This document shows positions 17,588-26,098 of a stretch of 64,000 bases of DNA, piece after piece. Every line of letters starts with the position of its first letter. Positions within the stretch are counted from its first letter, which is position 1. Origin of the DNA: Bin87 sp965220095 (GTDB taxonomy: Bacteria; Chloroflexota; Dehalococcoidia; Lucifugimonadales; UBA3495); the NCBI GenBank assembly GCA_965220095.1, contig OZ244805.1:930001-994000 (forward strand). Reading direction: 5' to 3'. The translations under genes and the position numbers were made by a program. The notes beneath the pieces were generated by a model. It saw nothing but the letters and a program-made list of their open reading frames with translations. It was not told where the DNA came from and did no database searches.

Positions 17588-19624
17588 TTATCCGAGTACC
17601 AGGTAGAGCACGATGATGACCGCGCCGCCTGTGGCGGCTACCAGCGGATAAAATTGAACCTGGCCGTTTTGAGCGAGGGCAATCAGGCTGCCGACGTTTC
17701 GGGAAATCCAGCCAACCAGGCCAACAATGCCGTCAACCAGATTGCGATCAACCCAATCGGTGGTGGCAACAACGGTGCGGTAGAAGACACGGTTGACGAT
17801 GATGCCTTCGTACAGATGGTCGAAGTAGTAGCGTTGGGACAGCAAAGTGTGAACCGGACCCGCCTTGATCAACGGGTCGAAGGACGTGAACGCACGCGGC
17901 CAGGCATACACCAGAATTGCCAGCCCGATACCGCCAATTGCAACCACGTTGGAGATTGCCGCAATCACGATGTTGAACGGCGGTGCATGATGCCCGTCGT
18001 GCAGGCCCGATGCCAGATACTCGGTGAACCAGTGGGAGGGTACCAGTCCGAACAGACTTTCCACACCAACCGGGTTGGCCAACCAGCCGGCGATAATTGC
18101 GCTGATTCCAAGCAACAGCATCGGCGTTATCATCACCCAGGGCGATTCGCCAAGATGAACGTGATGGGTTACGCCCGTAGGCGCGGGCAATCCAGCTTGG
18201 TCAGTATCGCGCAATTCCTGCTCGCCGCCGCCGCGGAATTCGCCGTGGAACGTCAGGTGAACCATTCTGAACGAGTAGAACGCGGTCAGCAGCACCCCAA
18301 CCAGCAGCATGAAGAACACCGCCAGACTAACTGACGTTTGCACCGGGCCACCGCCCAACCAGGCTTCCAGCAATATTTCGTCCTTGCTCCAGAACCCCGC
18401 CAACGGGAAGATGCCCACCAGACTCAACGCGCCGATGGCTGTCAGCGCATAGGTCAATGGCATCGCTTTGCGCAACCCGCCCATGTACATCATGTTGAAG
18501 GTGCCGACGGCGTGGTTGACACTGCCCGCCGACAGGAACAGCAAGGCTTTGAAGAACGCGTGAGTGAACAGGTGGAACAAGGCAGCGTTGTAGGCGCCAA
18601 CGCCGAGGGCAGCCATCATGTAACCCAGTTGACTGACGGTGGAGTAGGCCATCACACGTTTGATGTCGTTGGCCGCCAATCCCATGGTGGCGGCAAATAC
18701 GGCGGTGAACGCACCGATAAGCGCTACCACCATCATGACCGTTTCTGACTCGGCGAATACTGGGAAGAATCTACCCACCAGGAACACTCCGGCGGCCACC
18801 ATCGTGGCAGCATGGATCAGGGCGCTGACCGGAGTCGGGCCCTCCATCGCATCCGGAAGCCAGGTGTGCAGGGGGAACTGGCCGCTCTTGCCAGCCGCTC
18901 CGGCGAACAGCCCCAGGGACAGCCAAAGCAGCGCTCCGCCGGCGACGATTCCGGCCCCACCCGCTGCGATGGGTTGGGCGGCCTCCCAGATGTCGGGGAT
19001 ATGAAATGCGTTCAGGCCCCGGGACGCAAAATCATCGGCCTGGAAGAACAGATAAATAATCGCCAGCAGGAAGCCGACGTCGCCGATGCGGGTGATGATG
19101 AACGCTTTTTTGGCCGCCGCCGCCGCCGTGGGGCGATTGTGCCAGAACCCGATGAGCAGGTATGACGACAAGCCCACCAGTTCCCAGAAAACGTACATCT
19201 GGATTATGTTTACCGCCAGCACCAGGCCGATCATGGACGCGCTGAACAGAGACATGTAGGCGAAGTATCGTGCGAAACTCTCGTCGCCGTCCATGTAACC
19301 CAGGGAATAGATTTGTATCATCAGACTGACGCCCGTAACCACCACCAGCATTACGTTGGTCAGTGGGTCCAGCAACAAACCCATTTCGACGGATGCCGGC
19401 CCCAGGTCCAGCCACAGATGCGGCGGAAAGGCGTAAACCACACCGTGGGCGGAAGACCGCAACAACCAGATCGACAGTGCGAATCCGATACCCAGCGCGA
19501 TGATGGTTACGTAGCCCGACAGTTTGGCTACACTCGGGCCGGCCGGCCGGATCACCAGTCCAATCAGCAAAAACGAAGCGACGGGCAACAGGAAAATCGC
19601 CCACACCAGCTGTTCGGTCAGCAT
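17588..19624 (-). CDS. nuoL: NADH-quinone oxidoreductase subunit L
   Basis: A 678-residue distal membrane subunit. Recognisable are FWELVGLSSYLLIGFWHNRP, FPLHTWLPDAMEGPTPVSAL and LSAGSVNHAVGTFNMMYMGG, all conserved NuoL blocks. The C-terminal third carries the long lateral helix and last membrane helices, so the subunit is full length. It starts 13 bases after a small DUF2007-like gene that separates it from nuoK. Confidence 0.96.
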   Translation of the reverse strand: MLTEQLVWAIFLLPVASFLLIGLVIRPAGPSVAKLSGYVTIIALGIGFALSIWLLRSSAHGVVYAFPPHLWLDLGPASVEMGLLLDPLTNVMLVVVTGVSLMIQIYSLGYMDGDESFARYFAYMSLFSASMIGLVLAVNIIQMYVFWELVGLSSYLLIGFWHNRPTAAAAAKKAFIITRIGDVGFLLAIIYLFFQADDFASRGLNAFHIPDIWEAAQPIAAGGAGIVAGGALLWLSLGLFAGAAGKSGQFPLHTWLPDAMEGPTPVSALIHAATMVAAGVFLVGRFFPVFAESETVMMVVALIGAFTAVFAATMGLAANDIKRVMAYSTVSQLGYMMAALGVGAYNAALFHLFTHAFFKALLFLSAGSVNHAVGTFNMMYMGGLRKAMPLTYALTAIGALSLVGIFPLAGFWSKDEILLEAWLGGGPVQTSVSLAVFFMLLVGVLLTAFYSFRMVHLTFHGEFRGGGEQELRDTDQAGLPAPTGVTHHVHLGESPWVMITPMLLLGISAIIAGWLANPVGVESLFGLVPSHWFTEYLASGLHDGHHAPPFNIVIAAISNVVAIGGIGLAILVYAWPRAFTSFDPLIKAGPVHTLLSQRYYFDHLYEGIIVNRVFYRTVVATTDWVDRNLVDGIVGLVGWISRNVGSLIALAQNGQVQFYPLVAATGGAVIIVLYLVLG

Positions 19625-19637
19625 GATGGCTGCATCC

Positions 19638-19832
19638 TCACAGCTTCCTTACGATTTCATCGGCCACATGTTCGCGGCCTTTGGGAACATAGATGACAAA
19701 CGGCGCGCGCTCGCTCCAGTCCCGTATATCCCCCTCCGGCAAAATTCGAGTGGGCAAACCTTCGGCTTCGAAGGCTTCCTTCCAGATTTCAGCTGCCATC
19801 AAGTTGGGAGCGCGTTTAAATTCCATCCACAT
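19638..19832 (-). CDS. Small DUF2007-like protein inside the nuo operon
   Basis: A 64-residue soluble protein without membrane segments. It reads WMEFKRAPNLMAAEIWKEAF followed by EGLPTRILPEGDIRDW, then FVIYVPKGREHVADEIVRKL. The pattern of an N-terminal strand, a helix with AEIWKxxFEAEGLP and a closing VP.....AxEI helix resembles the DUF2007 (putative signal-transducing) fold. It lies between nuoK and nuoL on the same strand, 56 bases after nuoK and 13 before nuoL, so it is almost certainly cotranscribed with Complex I. DUF2007 proteins have no settled function; an assembly or regulatory role here is inference. Confidence 0.7.
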   Translation of the reverse strand: MWMEFKRAPNLMAAEIWKEAFEAEGLPTRILPEGDIRDWSERAPFVIYVPKGREHVADEIVRKL

Positions 19833-19888
19833 AGCTTATGCTTTATCGATTGGTTCCAAGTTATTCGTGCGTGGATTCGCCAGGGACG

Positions 19889-20218
19889 TCAGTGCCGGAG
19901 CGCTGCGGCGTCGGTCAAATCCACGCTTTCATTGGTGCGAAACACTGCGAACACAATTCCCAGTCCCAGGGCGATTTCCGCCGCGGCCACCGTGATGATG
20001 AACACGGCGAATACCTGCCCGGTGAGCACCGAGGACAGTTGTTCCTGCACGGCGTAGGGCACCAGCCAGCGGCCCATCGCTACCAGCGTCAGGTTCACCC
20101 CGTTGAACATCAACTCGATAGACATCAACACGGCGATGAAGTTTCGGCGAGCTAACGCTCCATACAGACCGATGCAGAAGATAACGGCCGCGACGATGAG
20201 CATTGATTCCAGCGTCAA
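19889..20218 (-). CDS. nuoK: NADH-quinone oxidoreductase subunit K
   Basis: A small three-helix membrane subunit, 109 residues from a TTG start at 20218. The core IGLYGALARRNFIAVLMSIE followed by LMFNGVNLTLVA holds the two conserved membrane glutamates. The TTG is preferred over the ATG at 20203 because GGGGGAG lies about eight bases upstream and because the length before the IGL motif then matches other NuoK proteins. It starts five bases after the nuoJ stop. It takes part in coupling between the quinone site and the proton channels. Confidence 0.9.
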   Translation of the reverse strand: MTLESMLIVAAVIFCIGLYGALARRNFIAVLMSIELMFNGVNLTLVAMGRWLVPYAVQEQLSSVLTGQVFAVFIITVAAAEIALGLGIVFAVFRTNESVDLTDAAALRH

Positions 20219-20222
20219 AGCT

Positions 20223-20807
20223 CTATCTCCCCCGCCCGCGCGCCAGAGCCAACCCGCCGATAGCTGCTGCCAGTAACAGCAACGATACAGCTTCAAAGGG
20301 CAACACGAAATCGCTGATCAACAGGTCGGCGAGTCCACCTTCGCGAACGCTTTCAACCTCAAGAGCGGTCAATCCCGCGCTGGTAAGCTTGGGCGCATCG
20401 GGGATGCCAAATGCCTGGTTCTGAGCGATTTGCGATTTACTCTCCAACCCCGCTCCGGCCAGAGTAGTCCAGTCGGTGGTGGTTGCCGTTGCAATCATCA
20501 CCGCTAGCAACAGGGCCGACACGAGCGCGGCTGGAATCTGCAAACGGTTGGGAGTGTTGCCATGCTGCACATCCCTGGTCAGCATCACTGCGAATATGAA
20601 CAATACGGCGATTGCTCCCACGTAGATCAAAATCTGTACCACCGCCAGGAACTCGGCGTGCATCATCACGAAAAAGCCGCCAACCGCAATGAAAACCAGC
20701 GAAAGTAAAAGCGCCGCACGGAACAGATCGCGCACCAGCACCACGCCGATTGATCCGACCACCGCCACGATCGCAAGCACCCAAAATACTACTTGCTCAA
20801 ACCACAT
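20223..20807 (-). CDS. nuoJ: NADH-quinone oxidoreductase subunit J
   Basis: A 194-residue five-helix membrane subunit. The N-terminal helices and the block HAEFLAVVQILIYVGAIAV followed by LFIFAVMLT are diagnostic of NuoJ. Its ATG directly abuts the nuoI stop, which implies tight coupling. The loop between the third and fourth helices is long and hydrophilic, as is common outside the enterobacteria. Confidence 0.95.
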   Translation of the reverse strand: MWFEQVVFWVLAIVAVVGSIGVVLVRDLFRAALLLSLVFIAVGGFFVMMHAEFLAVVQILIYVGAIAVLFIFAVMLTRDVQHGNTPNRLQIPAALVSALLLAVMIATATTTDWTTLAGAGLESKSQIAQNQAFGIPDAPKLTSAGLTALEVESVREGGLADLLISDFVLPFEAVSLLLLAAAIGGLALARGRGR

Positions 20808-21380
20808 CTAGGCGTCGTCCTCAGAATCCCGACCCGCCAGACGCATACCGGCCTTCTCGCGCTGGTGCCAACGCCATTTTTCCCGGCCAACCTCGCGCCA
20901 CCCCAGCGGCCGGCTGACTCCTGGCCGATACTCCATACTCTCCAACTGAGGCCGGAACCAGGCGCTAGGGTGCTTGTCGGCGTGGCGGAGCTGGTCGATG
21001 GAAATCACCAAATCGGTGCGTTTGTACTGACCCTCTTCAAAACCGCTGCCCATGAACAACGCGTCATAGGGGCACGCCTCTACGCACAGTCCGCAGAACA
21101 TGCACCGTTGCAGGTCGATGTCAAAGGTCTCCAGCAGGTATTTGTCGCCCTGCAAAGGGGCGGTTTCACTGGGCTTGGTTACTATTTTGATGATTCCCAA
21201 CGGGCAATACTTGGCGCACGAAGCGCATCCGGTGCAGCGTTCTTCGTACCAGGCGAACTCCTCGCCGCGGAACCTGGGGTGTTGCGGCACCCGTTGTTCG
21301 GGATAGGAAATAGTGAACGGTTTGCGCACCAGGTTGGACAGGGTAACCATCAACCCCTTGGCCATTTCTAATCCGTACAT
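20808..21380 (-). CDS. nuoI: NADH-quinone oxidoreductase subunit I
   Basis: A 190-residue 8Fe ferredoxin-like subunit. The two 4Fe-4S motifs are CTGCASCAKYCP (49-60) and CMFCGLCVEACP (93-104), the clusters N6a and N6b that carry electrons towards NuoB. With NuoE, NuoF and NuoG absent from this operon, NuoI could be the entry point for electrons from ferredoxin or another donor, as proposed for other 11-subunit complexes. It starts 34 bases after the nuoH stop. Confidence 0.96.
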   Translation of the reverse strand: MYGLEMAKGLMVTLSNLVRKPFTISYPEQRVPQHPRFRGEEFAWYEERCTGCASCAKYCPLGIIKIVTKPSETAPLQGDKYLLETFDIDLQRCMFCGLCVEACPYDALFMGSGFEEGQYKRTDLVISIDQLRHADKHPSAWFRPQLESMEYRPGVSRPLGWREVGREKWRWHQREKAGMRLAGRDSEDDA

Positions 21381-21414
21381 TGTGGCTCTGCTCCGGTGTG
21401 TGCCCGCGCTGCCC

Positions 21415-22647
21415 TTATCTCGCGTCGATGGTCGAAACGCCGTTGACCACGGGTTGGACTGCCCGGGCAGTTGGCGAGGGATTTTGTACCCTTTGGCGTA
21501 TCAACTGGCCGAAAACTGCAATCGTAACCGCAGCGAGAACTATATTGATGCCGGCCATGATCCACAGATCGCTGGTGCTCAGAGTGCCGTGGGCGTCGCG
21601 CAGGAAGTAGACCTCCAGCACAACCGCAATCAGATTGATAATGCTCAACGGCATCAGGAACTTCCAGCATACGGCCATAATCTGGTCCAGTCGTAACCGA
21701 GGGTACGTAGCACGTATCCAGACGAAGATAAATATCCCGATAAACGTTTTGATGAGGAACCACAGCCATCCCAGCCAGTCGGCAATCGGGCCGGCCCAAC
21801 CGGCGAAGAACAGCGTCGCAATCAATGCAGACACCACCAGCGCGCCTCCGAACTCGGCCGCCTGAATCAACGCGAACTTGATGCCGCTGTACTCGGTGTG
21901 GTAACCGGCGATAATCTCAGATTCGGCTTCTGCCACATCAAATGGGGTGCGGTTCAATTCCGCAGACATACCAGCAAGGAACACAAAGAACGCCAGCGGT
22001 TGCACAAGGAAGAACGGCACCGCCTGGGCCACAACAATATCCCCCAGCGACATGGAGCCGGCCACCAGCACCACACCCAACAAAGACAGCACGACCGGGA
22101 CCTCGTAACTGAGTAACACGGCCACCGCCCGGCCTGCGCCGAACAGCGCATACCGGTTGTTGGATGCCCAGCCCGCGGTGAATATCGCGATGGTGGTTAG
22201 CGAACTGACCGCCAGCACGAATAATACGCCCACGTTGAGGTCAACCAATGCCACATTCTTGGCGAAGGGAATTACCGACGTGGCCACCAGAAGGCTGGCA
22301 ACCATCAAAACCGGCACGATGGTGAAGGCGATGCGGTCGGCGCCGTAGGGGATGATGTCTTCTTTGGTGATCAGCTTGACCAAATCCGCGATCGGCTGTA
22401 GCGCGCCGAACGGTCCCCAGCGGTTGGGGCCGATCCGGTTTTGGAATCTGCCGAGCAAACGGCGCTCACCCCAACTGACGATCGCTGCACCCAGCAGCAC
22501 CGCGTTGATCAGTATGAGCATAATGACCGCGCCGGCAACCACGTATGACAACCAGCACGGCAGGAACTGACCGGCCGTTTCATAAATCAGTCGGAACAGC
22601 GGGTTGCCGCCGAGCACGCCGTCTGGGTTGAGCAGGCAGCCGTTCAT
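21415..22647 (-). CDS. nuoH: NADH-quinone oxidoreductase subunit H
   Basis: A 410-residue eight-helix subunit at the junction of the arms, forming part of the quinone chamber. The blocks RLLGRFQNRIGPNRWGPFGA, MSAELNRTPFDVAEAESEII and GYHTEYSGIKFALIQAAEF are the highly conserved NuoH loops. Its start overlaps the end of nuoD as ATGA. It is somewhat longer than the E. coli protein (325) because of extensions at both ends. Confidence 0.96.
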   Translation of the reverse strand: MNGCLLNPDGVLGGNPLFRLIYETAGQFLPCWLSYVVAGAVIMLILINAVLLGAAIVSWGERRLLGRFQNRIGPNRWGPFGALQPIADLVKLITKEDIIPYGADRIAFTIVPVLMVASLLVATSVIPFAKNVALVDLNVGVLFVLAVSSLTTIAIFTAGWASNNRYALFGAGRAVAVLLSYEVPVVLSLLGVVLVAGSMSLGDIVVAQAVPFFLVQPLAFFVFLAGMSAELNRTPFDVAEAESEIIAGYHTEYSGIKFALIQAAEFGGALVVSALIATLFFAGWAGPIADWLGWLWFLIKTFIGIFIFVWIRATYPRLRLDQIMAVCWKFLMPLSIINLIAVVLEVYFLRDAHGTLSTSDLWIMAGINIVLAAVTIAVFGQLIRQRVQNPSPTARAVQPVVNGVSTIDAR

Positions 22648-23750
22648 CGGTCAACTTCGCCCATATTGATGTCGACGCTGCCTAGCGAAACTATCATATC
22701 GGCCAGCTTCCAACCGACGAGCAGATGTTCCGTAATGGTCAAATTGATCAGCGAAGGAGAACGAATCTTGCAGCGATAGGGTGCTACGCCGCCGTCGCTG
22801 ACCAGATAAAATCCCAGTTCCCCCTTGGATGCTTCCACTCGCCCGTAGGCTTCGGCGCCAGGCTCGGCGCGGAGCACCAGGGGAACGTCCAGGCGCGCTG
22901 GCCCCGGTTCGATCCGCTCTATGCACTGCCGCACTATGCGTAGACTCTGGCGCACTTCCTGCACCCGAACCCAGAACCGGTCGTAGTTGTCGCCGTTTGT
23001 GCCCAACGGTACATCGAACTCGACCTGGTCGTAGGCATCGTAGGGGGCCAGTTTGCGCCAATCCCAGTTGATCCCGCTGGCCCTTAGCACCGGCCCGCTG
23101 GCCGAACAATTGATGGCGACGTCGGCGGGCAACGGGCTGACCCCGCGGGTGCGCACCATCAGAATTTCGTTGTTGAGCAGCAGGTTTTCCAGCTCTTCCA
23201 GCTCGCCCTCAAAATCATCGAGGAACTTGTCCAGGGCCGGCCAAAAATCTTCGGGCGTGTCGGCAAACACGCCGCCGGGCCTCATGTAACTGACGGTGAT
23301 GCGCGCGCCACACAGCATCTCGAACAGGTCGAGGATGCGCTCCCGGCTGCGGAAGGTGTACATCAACGGCGTGCCGAACGCCCCCAGTTCCTGAACAAAA
23401 AAACCAACGGCTATCAGGTGGCTGGCGATACGTTGCAACTCGGCGGCCAGCGTTCGCAGCCACTTCCCGCGTGGCGGCGGCTCAATGCCCAGCAATTGCT
23501 CCACGGCCAGACAGTACGCCTGGTTGTTAATCATCGATGACGTGTAGTCCAACCGGTCGGTGAGCGTGACTATTTGCACGTAGTTGCGCTCTTCGGCCAG
23601 TTTTTCGGTTCCGCGATGCAGGTAGCCGAGCACCGGCTCAACTTCAACGATGTCTTCGCCGTCAAACGTGATGCGCACACGGAACACGCCGTGGGTGCTG
23701 GGGTGCTGCGGCCCCACATTGACGGTCATTGGCTCGGTTCGGATAGTCAT
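22644..23750 (-). CDS. nuoD: NADH-quinone oxidoreductase subunit D
   Basis: A 368-residue 49-kDa-type subunit related to the large subunit of NiFe hydrogenases. It begins with MTVNVGPQHPSTHGVFRVR, containing the conserved histidine near the quinone, and ends with GSVDINMGEVDR. It forms the quinone-reduction site together with NuoB. NuoC and NuoD are separate genes here, unlike the fused NuoCD of E. coli. It lies 36 bases after nuoC. Confidence 0.96.
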   Translation of the reverse strand: MTIRTEPMTVNVGPQHPSTHGVFRVRITFDGEDIVEVEPVLGYLHRGTEKLAEERNYVQIVTLTDRLDYTSSMINNQAYCLAVEQLLGIEPPPRGKWLRTLAAELQRIASHLIAVGFFVQELGAFGTPLMYTFRSRERILDLFEMLCGARITVSYMRPGGVFADTPEDFWPALDKFLDDFEGELEELENLLLNNEILMVRTRGVSPLPADVAINCSASGPVLRASGINWDWRKLAPYDAYDQVEFDVPLGTNGDNYDRFWVRVQEVRQSLRIVRQCIERIEPGPARLDVPLVLRAEPGAEAYGRVEASKGELGFYLVSDGGVAPYRCKIRSPSLINLTITEHLLVGWKLADMIVSLGSVDINMGEVDR

Positions 23751-23786
23751 GGTTTATTGCGGGTTGTCAGCAATGCTGAACAGTTG

Positions 23787-24230
23787 TTACAGAAAATCCT
23801 TGCGCAACGGGTGTCCTTCAAAACCTTCCCACAACATTATCCGCTTCAGGTTGGGATGGCCGGTGAATCTGACACCCATCAGGTCCCAGATTTCCCGCTC
23901 CTGGAAATCGGCTCCGCGCCAAACGCTCACCACCGATGCCGCCGTGGGGTCTTCCCGGCCGTACACCCGGCTACGGACGATGCCGGTGTGCTGTTTGTTG
24001 ATGGAGGTCAGGTGGTATACCAACTCAAAGTGCTCAACGTAATCCACGGCGCTGACCGAGTTCAGATACTTGAAATCCAGTTCCGAGTCGTCCCACAACG
24101 CGGCGGCAACGGAATTCAACGATTCCGGTGCAACCCAAACCGCCGAATCGTTCCATTCAAGCACGGCGTTGGGCGTTAAATCCTGCAGCCGCTGGGCCAG
24201 GGTTTGACCGGACAGGGCCGTTATCATCAC
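23787..24230 (-). CDS. nuoC: NADH-quinone oxidoreductase subunit C
   Basis: A 147-residue 30-kDa-type subunit. The conserved EREIWDLMGVRFTGHPNLKR with ILLWEGFEG-like continuation (IMLWEGFEGHPLRKDFL) forms the C-terminus, as in all NuoC. It scaffolds NuoD in the peripheral arm. Its ATG overlaps the nuoB stop by four bases. Confidence 0.95.
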   Translation of the reverse strand: MMITALSGQTLAQRLQDLTPNAVLEWNDSAVWVAPESLNSVAAALWDDSELDFKYLNSVSAVDYVEHFELVYHLTSINKQHTGIVRSRVYGREDPTAASVVSVWRGADFQEREIWDLMGVRFTGHPNLKRIMLWEGFEGHPLRKDFL

Positions 24231-24844
24231 GGTTTGAAGCTACCGCTGCCGAGGTTGCGGTACCTCTTGATCTTCTCGTGCAACTCCATGATGCCGTACA
24301 GCAGCGCGTCGGGGCGCGGCGGGCACCCAGGGACGTAAACATCGACCGGGATTATGTGGTCAACTCCGGGCACTACGCTGTAGGAACCGAAATACGGCCC
24401 GCCGCTGGTGGCGCAAACGCCCATGGCGATCACCCAGCGCGGTTCGGCCATCTGCTCATAGATGCGCTTGATGGGCGGCGCCATTTTCCAGGTTACGGTG
24501 CCGGCCACGATCATGAGGTCGGCCTGGCGGGGAGAAGCGCGGAAGACCTCCATACCGAAGCGGGAAATGTCAAAGCGGCCCATCGCCGTCGCCATCATTT
24601 CGAACGCGCAGCAAGCCAGGCCAAAAGATACGGGCCACAGGGCGGACTTGCGGCTCCAGTTCACCAGAGCATCCACCGAGGTGACCATCAGGTTGCGTTG
24701 CAGGTCGTCGGGCACCTCGATCATGGGAATTTCGATGGGCGACTGCGAGGCAGCAATCAGGTCGTTTACTACCTGACCCTCAGAACGGTCGATTTCCCAA
24801 GTGCGGTTGTGGAGCGGACCACCGCCGGGCGCCAGATCAACCAT
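24227..24844 (-). CDS. nuoB: NADH-quinone oxidoreductase subunit B
   Basis: A 205-residue subunit binding the terminal 4Fe-4S cluster N2. The ligands Cys78 and Cys79 (GLACCAFEM), Cys144 (GVCATSGG) and Cys174 (VPGCPPRP) are all in place. The N-terminus carries about 50 residues of additional hydrophilic sequence before the core. It hands electrons to quinone at the NuoB/NuoD interface and lies six bases after nuoA. Confidence 0.96.
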   Translation of the reverse strand: MVDLAPGGGPLHNRTWEIDRSEGQVVNDLIAASQSPIEIPMIEVPDDLQRNLMVTSVDALVNWSRKSALWPVSFGLACCAFEMMATAMGRFDISRFGMEVFRASPRQADLMIVAGTVTWKMAPPIKRIYEQMAEPRWVIAMGVCATSGGPYFGSYSVVPGVDHIIPVDVYVPGCPPRPDALLYGIMELHEKIKRYRNLGSGSFKP

Positions 24845-24850
24845 AGTCAG

Positions 24851-25237
24851 TCAGCCTTGCCATTCCAGATCGTGCTTGCGCCACGCATATGCCCACGCCA
24901 GCAGCAAAATTCCTACGAACACTGCCATTTCGATCAGCGCGAAAAGTTCCAGCGTCAGGAATTTGGTCGCCCACGGGTACAGGAACACCACCTCAACATC
25001 GAATACGACGAATAGGATGGCGAACATATAAAAACGAAACTGGAACCGGTTCCAGGTGCCGCCAATGGTTTCGACGCCGCATTCGTAGGTGTCGTGCTTC
25101 ACCGCGTCGGGCCGCGCCGGCCGTAATCCCAATTTGGACAACGTGTAGGATGCCATCAACATGCTGGACGGCACGACGATGGCAAGTACCAGAAAAATGG
25201 CGATCAGGCCGTATTGTCCCAAATAATCATCAATCAT
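24851..25237 (-). CDS. nuoA: NADH-quinone oxidoreductase subunit A
   Basis: A 128-residue subunit with three membrane helices. KHDTYECGVETIGGTWNRFQ contains the conserved cysteine loop, and FVVFDVEVVFLYPWA the second helix with its acidic residues. The ATG at 25237 is used; a TTG four codons earlier is possible but has no better ribosome site. It is the first gene of the nuo operon, with a TATAAT box about 90 bases upstream. Confidence 0.95.
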   Translation of the reverse strand: MIDDYLGQYGLIAIFLVLAIVVPSSMLMASYTLSKLGLRPARPDAVKHDTYECGVETIGGTWNRFQFRFYMFAILFVVFDVEVVFLYPWATKFLTLELFALIEMAVFVGILLLAWAYAWRKHDLEWQG

Positions 25238-25328
25238 GGTGGCACACAATCATGGCCGCGAATACGTTGCAACCGGTCGGTCGGTTAGTGCTGCGTTACG
25301 TCCAGAATCCGGCTAAATGAGCGGCGGC

Positions 25329-25355
25329 ATTATACCATATCGCCGGTTCGACCAA
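25329..25355 (-). promoter_or_regulatory. Candidate promoter of the nuo operon
   Basis: On the minus strand TATAAT lies at 25334-25329, with TTGGTC at 25355-25350 and a 15-base spacer. The IS66 left terminal repeat begins only 16 bases further upstream, so the mobile element ends just outside the promoter. Confidence 0.5.
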
Positions 25356-25413
25356 TAGGAACAATTCTCACGGTAACTGTTCAGAGTTGGTGAGGTGAAT
25401 TGGTCGAAGTTGG

Positions 25414-26098
25414 TTTATCGTGGCTGCCACCCGAAAAGTGGCTGGCAAAGCGCAGACCGAACTGGCGGGCATACTGGAACGCATCCGAGGCAGCCCAGTG
25501 GTCCACGCCGACGAGACCGGCTGGCGCGAAGACGGACACAACGGCTACGTGTGGACCTTCAGCACTCCCACCCAGCGCTACTTTCTGCGCCGGAACCGTG
25601 GCAAGGCCGTGGTGGATGAAGTCCTGGGTGCGGAGTTCGCCGGCGTGCTGGTCAGCGACTTCTATGCCGCCTACCATCACTACGACGGCCCCGAGCAACG
25701 CTGCTGGGCCCACCTGATGCGGGACTTCCACGACCTGCGCTCCCTCTACCCCGAGGATGAATCACTGTCCCAGTGGTCTGACGCCGTCCATGGGATTTAC
25801 GACCGGGCCAAAGCTTTCACCCATCCCCAGACCAAGCGACGCCGCAGCGCCCAACTGGCCCTGGAAAGACGCCTGCTGGCCCTCTGCCGTCCCTTCTTGA
25901 ATGACCCGCTGGCCGTCCAGGCCAGGCTGTGCCGACGCATGGAGAACCACATATGTTGAGAACCACATCAAGGAACTGTTCGTCCTCGTGGCCGAACCCC
26001 AGGTGCCACCGGACAACAACGCCGCCGAGCGCAGCCTGCGCCATCTGGTGGTCAGCCGCAAGATCAGCGGGGGCACTCGCTCGCACCAAGGCACTTAG
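25414..26098 (+). pseudogene. IS66 transposase TnpC, 5'-truncated and frameshifted (part 1)
   Basis: The frame carries the IS66 catalytic core: VVHADETGWRED, then GVLVSDFYAAYHHYDGPEQR followed by CWAHLMRDFHDL, holding the first acidic residues of the DDE site. The frame breaks near 25945, where the 11-base word GAGAACCACAT occurs twice 16 bases apart (25942-25952 and 25958-25968). Removing one 16-base unit restores the frame into HIKELFVLVAEPQVPPDNNA, which leads to AAERSLRHLVVSRKISGGTR, the usual third catalytic region of IS66. The coding sequence then stops at the insertion point (26098) and resumes at 28502. Confidence 0.85.
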
